Positions 59,318 through 64,000 of a stretch of DNA of 64,000 nucleotides are shown here, one piece after another. The stretch is from Cycas panzhihuaensis. Taxonomy: Eukaryota; Cycadophyta. Under the pieces are notes generated by a model. It was not told the DNA's origin. It saw only the letters and a program-made list of their open reading frames with translations, and did no database searches. The position numbers and the translations under genes are program-made. The stretch is from assembly GCA_023213395.1 (NCBI GenBank), contig CM041465.1, forward strand, positions 99,145,741 to 99,209,740. The letters are read 5' to 3'. How positions within the stretch are numbered: the first letter of the stretch is position 1; each line of letters begins with the position of its first letter.

Positions 59318-59975
59318 TGTTGAAAAAACTAGGTCTTAATAACTAGAAATTGCCACCAAGATCTAAACTATTTTGCAACTAGTTATAAGAATTGAAACTG
59401 AAATTTAACATGCAAATTATTAAACCAGAGATAATACAATAAATAAATCCAAAAGCCAAAGCATCACATATACACCAGATATAATGTGGTAAAACCATAA
59501 TAGTATGCTAGGAAAATGTCCACAAAGGAAAGATATCGATCTTTATTATCTAAGAATGGAGAAATGTCTATAATCTACAGTAGAATACTCATAACAACAA
59601 CAACCTATTACCTCTTCTTAACATAGTACATTTGATACATCAAATACCATCAACATAATAAAAAAACACCGTAAATCAGGCTATATGAGAGAGTCATACA
59701 AGGCACCAATCTCGACCATTAAATCTAGGGTATTTTGAATGAATAATCCTTATTCTTTTTACAATTTAGTATGTTTTATAGTGCTAGTTTTTTTGGGTTG
59801 GGGGCTACCACCCCTAAAATCCCATTTGCAGGGGGCGTTTGGCTCCCCCCATGCCCCCCCACCAAGAGGGGCTCTCGCATCCCTTGAATCCCCCTGCGAA
59901 AGTTTGAGGAAGAAATTGCATTGCCAACTTATCAAAATTTTTGCCTCCAAAACATTATTGTCACATTATCTAATA
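59318..59975 (-). repeat. Solo LTR of the H copia family
   Basis: The minus strand aligns with the H LTR end to end: it starts near TATTAGATAATGTGACAATA (59975, cf. TGTTGGGTATTGTGACAACA) and ends TTTTTCAACA (59318). It is flanked by perfect 5-bp repeats ATATT (59313-59317 and 59976-59980). No internal sequence remains, as expected from recombination between two LTRs. The 122-codon plus-strand frame inside it is a chance ORF. Confidence 0.88.
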
Positions 59976-59980
59976 ATATT

Positions 59981-60234
59981 TGCCTACACTCTATCCACCA
60001 TGATGTCTCTCCATTTAGGTCTACATCTATATTATTACTTGATCATAATAAAGTTGAATGTATGTTGTTTTTTAATAATGTATAAGTATTTACATAGGTA
60101 TTTTTAGCTATCTTTGATGGTATTTTGAAATCAATTTTATCCATTATAAGCAAAGGATCTACATCTTATTTAGTGCCTTTCTATGGCTATTTTCTTCTCA
60201 TACTTTTCATACTATTCTATTTTCATCTCATAAA
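59981..60234. other. Spacer before the UPF1 remnant
   Basis: AT-rich sequence, no supported feature. Confidence 0.3.
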
Positions 60235-60426
60235 TGTTTCCTTCAATGGCTTATGAAGATACCCTATGAATAAGAGTAACTGAGAGCACACCAAATCAAT
60301 GCTCAATAAATCAACAAGTTAGAAGCACTTTGGAAAATAATTCCTAAAGTTATTCTTGAAGATCTTGAGAAATCTAGTGTAGATGATAAACCTCAACTAG
60401 TTTCTTTGAAGTATGAAGATGCATAT
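60235..60426 (+). pseudogene. UPF1: Remnant of RNA helicase UPF1 (one exon-sized piece)
   Basis: The frame reads CFLQWLMKIPYE*E*LRAHQ, then INAQ*INKLEALWKIIP, LEDLEKSSVDDKPQ and LKYEDAY. It matches the segment of plant UPF1 between the N-terminal Cys/His domain and the helicase core (family pattern FLPWLVK-P-EQEQLRARQI-AQQINK-EELWK, LEDLEKPG-DDEPQ, KYEDAYQ). All three stops fall at Gln codons of the family (CAG/CAA to TAG/TAA). UPF1 is the ATP-dependent helicase of nonsense-mediated mRNA decay. Homology begins and ends sharply, with unrelated sequence on both sides, so only a single exon-sized piece (64 codons) is present. Whether it was captured by a transposon or is a relic of a duplicated gene is open. 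Confidence 0.78.
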
Positions 60427-61092
60427 ACTTTTCTAGAAACTATAGGAGGAATGTTCAATGGTAGGTGTTTCTTTGAAGGCTTTGTGTCTATTATTACTTT
60501 GTCAAAAATAGAGGTTTAGTTAGAAGATAGAGTCACTAGGATTAGTTGCAATAAGATAAGCCCTAAATGTCTCATCTTGCCACTATAACATGCCTCTCGT
60601 TAGTTGCCAAGGTGGAAGAAACGAAGGTTCTGCTCCTCCTTGATCTTCAAGAGAAATAAGATAAATGTGTATTTGAATCTCACACAATTTAGAGGATGGA
60701 ATTACCTCTAATATTTAGTTTAGAATATGAGCCATATATCAATGAATTTCCAGACAATGAATGTAAGCGTCCATGTTCTGTGGGCATTAGTCATGCTAAT
60801 AATTTATGAGATATTTTTTCCTGGTGTTGTAGATTTTAGCTGGGCATCATTGTATTGATTTGATGGTAGCCTCTTTCGAAGACTACTATTTGCTTATAAC
60901 CACTATCTCAAGCCTTTATGATGATGAGACCAGTCTGGCAAAGGATAATCGTCAACATAGGGTCTATGGTTTGAGTCTTGTTTTTGTAAAGAAATATGTC
61001 CAAGTGCCTCATCATCTGAGGCCATCCACTGGCTCGTTCCTTGACACCTACATATATACCCTAGGCTTTTGTTTACATCTGTTATAAGGCTC
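60427..61092 (+). other. Unassigned sequence right of the UPF1 remnant
   Basis: Possible worn coding sequence: a frame from about 60600 reads VAKVEETKVLLLLDLQEK and, after stops, LEYEPYINEFPDNECKRPC; another runs 60860-61087. I do not recognise either and would not call a gene. The right end is the target of element I. Confidence 0.3.
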
Positions 61093-63519
61093 TGAAATGC
61101 TCGCTACGGGGCGGTGATCCTACATCGAGCAAAGGGATATAAAAAGGCACTATGCTAACTAAGCTAGGCAGTGAGGATCTCACCTCGCAGGACGTCTGTG
61201 TCTTGGGAGGCCGGGTTCGGGGCTGAGGTGCCTGGTTGCTTCCAGGTAGCCATGCAAAAACAAGGCCTTCCTACCCTTCGGATGGCTGGGAAGGAAAAGA
61301 AACGCCTTGCGCGTTGCGTCTTCTCAAGGCAATGAGAAGGCAACAAGGATAGGGGCAACTAATCCAATGTGCAAGCAGGCATGGCTCGGGTACGATACAA
61401 ATGAGCTATCTATGCTATGCTATATAAAGCAGAAAAATAATGCAAGAAGGTGAATGTTTTCCCCTTTTATCCTTTATGTTCTTTCATCTTTTCCTATATA
61501 TTCAAACAAGTGCATGAAAAGGAAATAGCGTAAAAGGAAACATGCGGGAAGCGAGGGGAATACCTGGATCCAACGTTTGAGTGGAGATGCGGCTTGTCTC
61601 TCTAGGTCCCGCTCCTTCTTTCTCCTTCCTCCGCGTATGCAATGCTAGTCGACGGTGGTAAGGGGGTTCACTTACCTCCCCTTGAGCATGCAAAACTAAA
61701 TGAAACGAGAGGAACGGAAAAGAAGTTTGAGACTAAGAAAGAGAAGTACCGTGCGGGAGCTAACCGGCAACGGGCTCATCTCACGAATCACTCCGCCCAC
61801 GCGCGATCCTGCAAACACGTGAGAAAGACACTTTCCTCTCAGAAGAGAGGCTACCAGATATGCCAAGAAATGTATATATATACATAATCTGAAATCAACT
61901 GAAACCCAGGTCTAAGCTACGCATGGGAATATAACCGAACAAAATGATAGCACACGATAAACACTCACACTACTGTGTACCATGAAAACATACAAAATAG
62001 AACCGAGTATAGCCTCGGGATGGCTAACTCACCCACGGGAGGACTCCACGAAACTCGGGGAGGAAACACTAATTGGTAACGGGGTAGTGATGCGTTATCT
62101 ATGCCAAACAAGAAGCTCAAACCAAATCTCCTAAACTTCCCTAACCCGTTCCCTAAGAAAGCGTGGGTGGTAAAGGGAAAGAGGACAAGGGATGGAACCC
62201 TTGGGGAGAAGGACAGCAATGGGGGACGGAACCCCTCCTACCTCCCTCAAATCCTCGTGTGTACACCTTTACACTGGCCAACTCAGGAAAATACCTCTAA
62301 TCTAGAGCAGCACTATGGGAGAGCTGTAACTAGCTAAGATCACTCTCATTGAACAACAAGGGAAATAACAAAGAAAGTGATTGCAAATAAGTAAAATGAA
62401 TTTGTAAGTAAAAAATAAGAAAAAAAAAATAAGGAGTACCTTGTATGAGAAGGTTATGCATACACTTTGCCACTTGGAATAGTAGCAATAAACAATATCT
62501 AGGGGCTGGTTTTGAGTGATTCTTGCAAGAGTGTAGGTGAAAGAAACTCCTTGCAAGTTGGGAGTTGAAAGTTGGTTCTTGAAGCACCCTTTTGAGTGAA
62601 GAAATCTCCTGAATCCTTGAGCACCTGTAAAGAAGAATGGAACTGGCTATGGAAAGCGATGCAGCAGGCGTGCAATAGCCACGCAAAATCCGGTGATGGC
62701 GTACTTCACCTCTGTCCGGTCTTTGTCATGCGAGAAAGTTTTACATTTACGTGTGTTTTTCCTTGTGTGAGAGTTGAGAGTTTCTCTTAGAAGTTTGAAA
62801 AATTAGCAAAAATCCTGAAAAAATGGGGAGCAAAAATCCCTTTATTCCATGTTCATAGCAGGTGAACGTTGGGGATGTCAGGGCACCTCGAATCAATCCA
62901 TGCCACATGGCAGTTTCGTGAAAAAACGGAAACTGTCGCGTGGTTCTCTTTTTTTTAATTTCAAACAGTCGTACCACGGCAAACTCTGCGGTACCGCTGC
63001 AAACTCTGCGGTACCACTAAGTTTACCGCGGTATCAGCCTGGAATAAAAAAAAAGAGAAAAATGAGTAGAAATACCAGGTTTTGAGGCAAAAACAGAGGC
63101 TAAACAGGAGTTAGAGCAACTGAGGGAATGCCCAGGCAGTGGGCAAGTACCCAAAATAATGCAAAAAGTCCTAACTAAGGATTAAATCGGACTTAGGACG
63201 ACTGCGACATAAGCAACATGTCGTAACAAGAGCAAATAAAAGCGTAAAGCGATCCCGGAAGCGTGAAGACAACCGTGGGTGGTTGTCGCCATACGGGGTG
63301 TAGCATTCGAGGAATGCCCGTGTGAGTCGTCATAGGGCGATGGTGTCTTGCAGGTACATGCATTATGAGCAAGTAGAAAAGCAATGTGTGCAGGCAGGCA
63401 TATGTCAAGCAAGCTACTCTAAATAACCTCAATCAAGCATGGGCAAAAAAAGTAAGAAAATATACCTGAAAAAACCTGCGTCGATGCGTCTCGAGTCCAT
63501 TCCCAGTAGTTGGGAAACA
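61093..63519 (-). repeat. 3' LTR of element I
   Basis: Starts on the minus strand with TGTTTCCCAACTACTGGG (63519) and ends near CGAGCATTTCA (61093), about 2427 bp. It shares with A the paired GGTACCGC/AAACT motifs (62970-63038), the GGGGAGGTAAGTGAACCCC block (about 61660-61680) and the block near 61262-61310. The telobox palindrome is not found here. Short frames inside are chance ORFs. Confidence 0.82.
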
Positions 63520-63529
63520 CTGCCCCCTT
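63520..63529 (-). other. Polypurine tract of element I
   Basis: CTGCCCCCTT on the plus strand, identical to the tract of A read on the minus strand, abutting the LTR. Confidence 0.85.
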
Positions 63530-63825
63530 GGCAATAGAGCCTCACTGCTCGGAAGCGTAATGTGATAGCGAATGCTGACAATAAAAAATATAAGTAGCAC
63601 ATGCATATATATATATATATGTAATAAAGAGCAGCACGTGGACCAAGGGCCATAGGCGAGTGTCGTGGCGGAACGTGGGCGAGGAGAGGGAGGCAGAGAG
63701 GGCAATGTAGGGCTTGTCGTCGTCTAAACATCGACACATGGCGAAATAAGTAAGCAAAAGGGGATGCTCCCGTTGCCGAGGTGCAACGTGAAGTAGGAGG
63801 GCATCCAACAAATAGGGCAAGCAAT
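63530..63825. other. Non-coding tail between RNase H and PPT in I
   Basis: Counterpart of 18572-18919, including CGCTTCCGAGCAGTGAGGCT on the minus strand. It contains a short (TA)n run at about 63607-63621. Confidence 0.5.
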
Positions 63826-64000
63826 CTAACTAATGACCGGAGACACAGGCACGGGTGACTGGCAAGCCTCGAGTACATTGTCTAGAAGAGGGAGGCGACG
63901 CTCAAGGATGAGGCAGACAAGGCTGTCGGCCTCAGCATTGAGGTGCCTGGGGATATGCTGGATATCCACTGCCAAGAAACAAGCTAGAAGAGACCTGGCG
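63826..64000 (-). CDS. Archaeal-type RNase H, C-terminal part, element I (cut by edge)
   Basis: The minus-strand frame enters from the right edge as RSLLACFLAVDIQHIPRHLN, then AEADSLVCLILERRLPLL and a C-terminal extension to a stop at 63826. IPRHLNAEADSL is the intact final catalytic motif (Asp in AEAD) of the archaeal-like RNase H. Unlike the copies in A and J there are no stops in the visible part. It supports the view that this ORF is a functional component of the family. The N-terminal half with the other catalytic acids is outside the window, so integrity of the whole ORF is unknown. Confidence 0.75.
   Translation of the reverse strand, partial: ARSLLACFLAVDIQHIPRHLNAEADSLVCLILERRLPLLDNVLEACQSPVPVSPVIS

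Larger units (their letters stand above)
61093..64000 (-). mobile_element. Ty3/gypsy element I (3' end, minus strand), same family as A
   Basis: Reading leftward from the window edge: the second RNase H C-terminus, a non-coding tail, the PPT (minus AAGGGGGCAG) and a complete LTR. The body lies beyond the right edge. Its sequence is far richer in CpG than the other copies and its RNase H end is open, so it looks the youngest member of the family here. Confidence 0.85.

Noticed and set aside
59739-60107. 122-codon plus-strand ORF
   Set aside because: It runs across the solo LTR of the H family in the wrong direction and past its target duplication.
62849-63085. Short ORFs within 61-63.5 kb and within the LTRs as genes
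   Set aside because: They lie in LTR sequence, are not kept between copies and show no motif.

Overview
The window is plant nuclear DNA from a large, repeat-rich genome, and almost all of it is LTR retrotransposons and their debris. I see no tRNA, rRNA, CRISPR array or bacterial feature and no gene I would call intact. The host is probably a vascular plant with a large genome such as a gymnosperm or fern. That rests only on the nesting, the very large Ty3/gypsy elements and the plant-like UPF1 fragment, so it is a low-confidence inference. I use my own labels A, B, C and so on for the elements.

Left part (1-36 kb): one Ty3/gypsy family of Tat/Ogre type, nested in itself. Element A (5022-21527) is complete end to end. 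It has two LTRs of 2598 bp by my boundaries, a TGG-type primer site, decayed gag-pro-RT-RNaseH-INT, an ANTISENSE plant mobile domain (PMD) gene, a second archaeal-type RNase H ORF, the polypurine tract AAGGGGGCAG and a near-perfect 5-bp target duplication (GGTAG/GATAG). A lies inside the 3' part of a sister element J/K (1-5021 and 21528-23436), which carries the same PMD and RNase H cargo. The terminal CA of J/K abuts the RT of a third sister, B (23437-35968, minus strand). B's 5' LTR was in turn hit by a Ty1/copia element, C (28558-33649, perfect GCAAT duplication). A fourth sister, I (61093-64000, minus), enters from the right edge.

Middle (36-47 kb): AT-rich old sequence with a CpG-rich island (about 37.08-37.68 kb), a copia RNase H tail, a degraded minus-strand gypsy gag (E) and a 3.3-kb LTR element without recognisable genes (F, 43794-47081).

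Right part (47-61 kb): a foldback element with arms of about 340 bp is split by copia element G (47359-57771), which is split by copia element H (48766-54110). Beyond these lie microsatellites, a minus-strand solo LTR of the H family with perfect ATATT duplications, and a 64-codon exon-like remnant of the nonsense-mediated decay helicase UPF1.

How it works together: the coding parts are mostly dead. Most premature stops I checked are C:G to T:A changes at Gln or Trp codons. The most interesting recurrent structure is the gypsy family's cargo: an antisense PMD gene and a sense second RNase H on either side of a shared 1.2-kb region with a conserved TATA box, kept in at least two copies (A and J).
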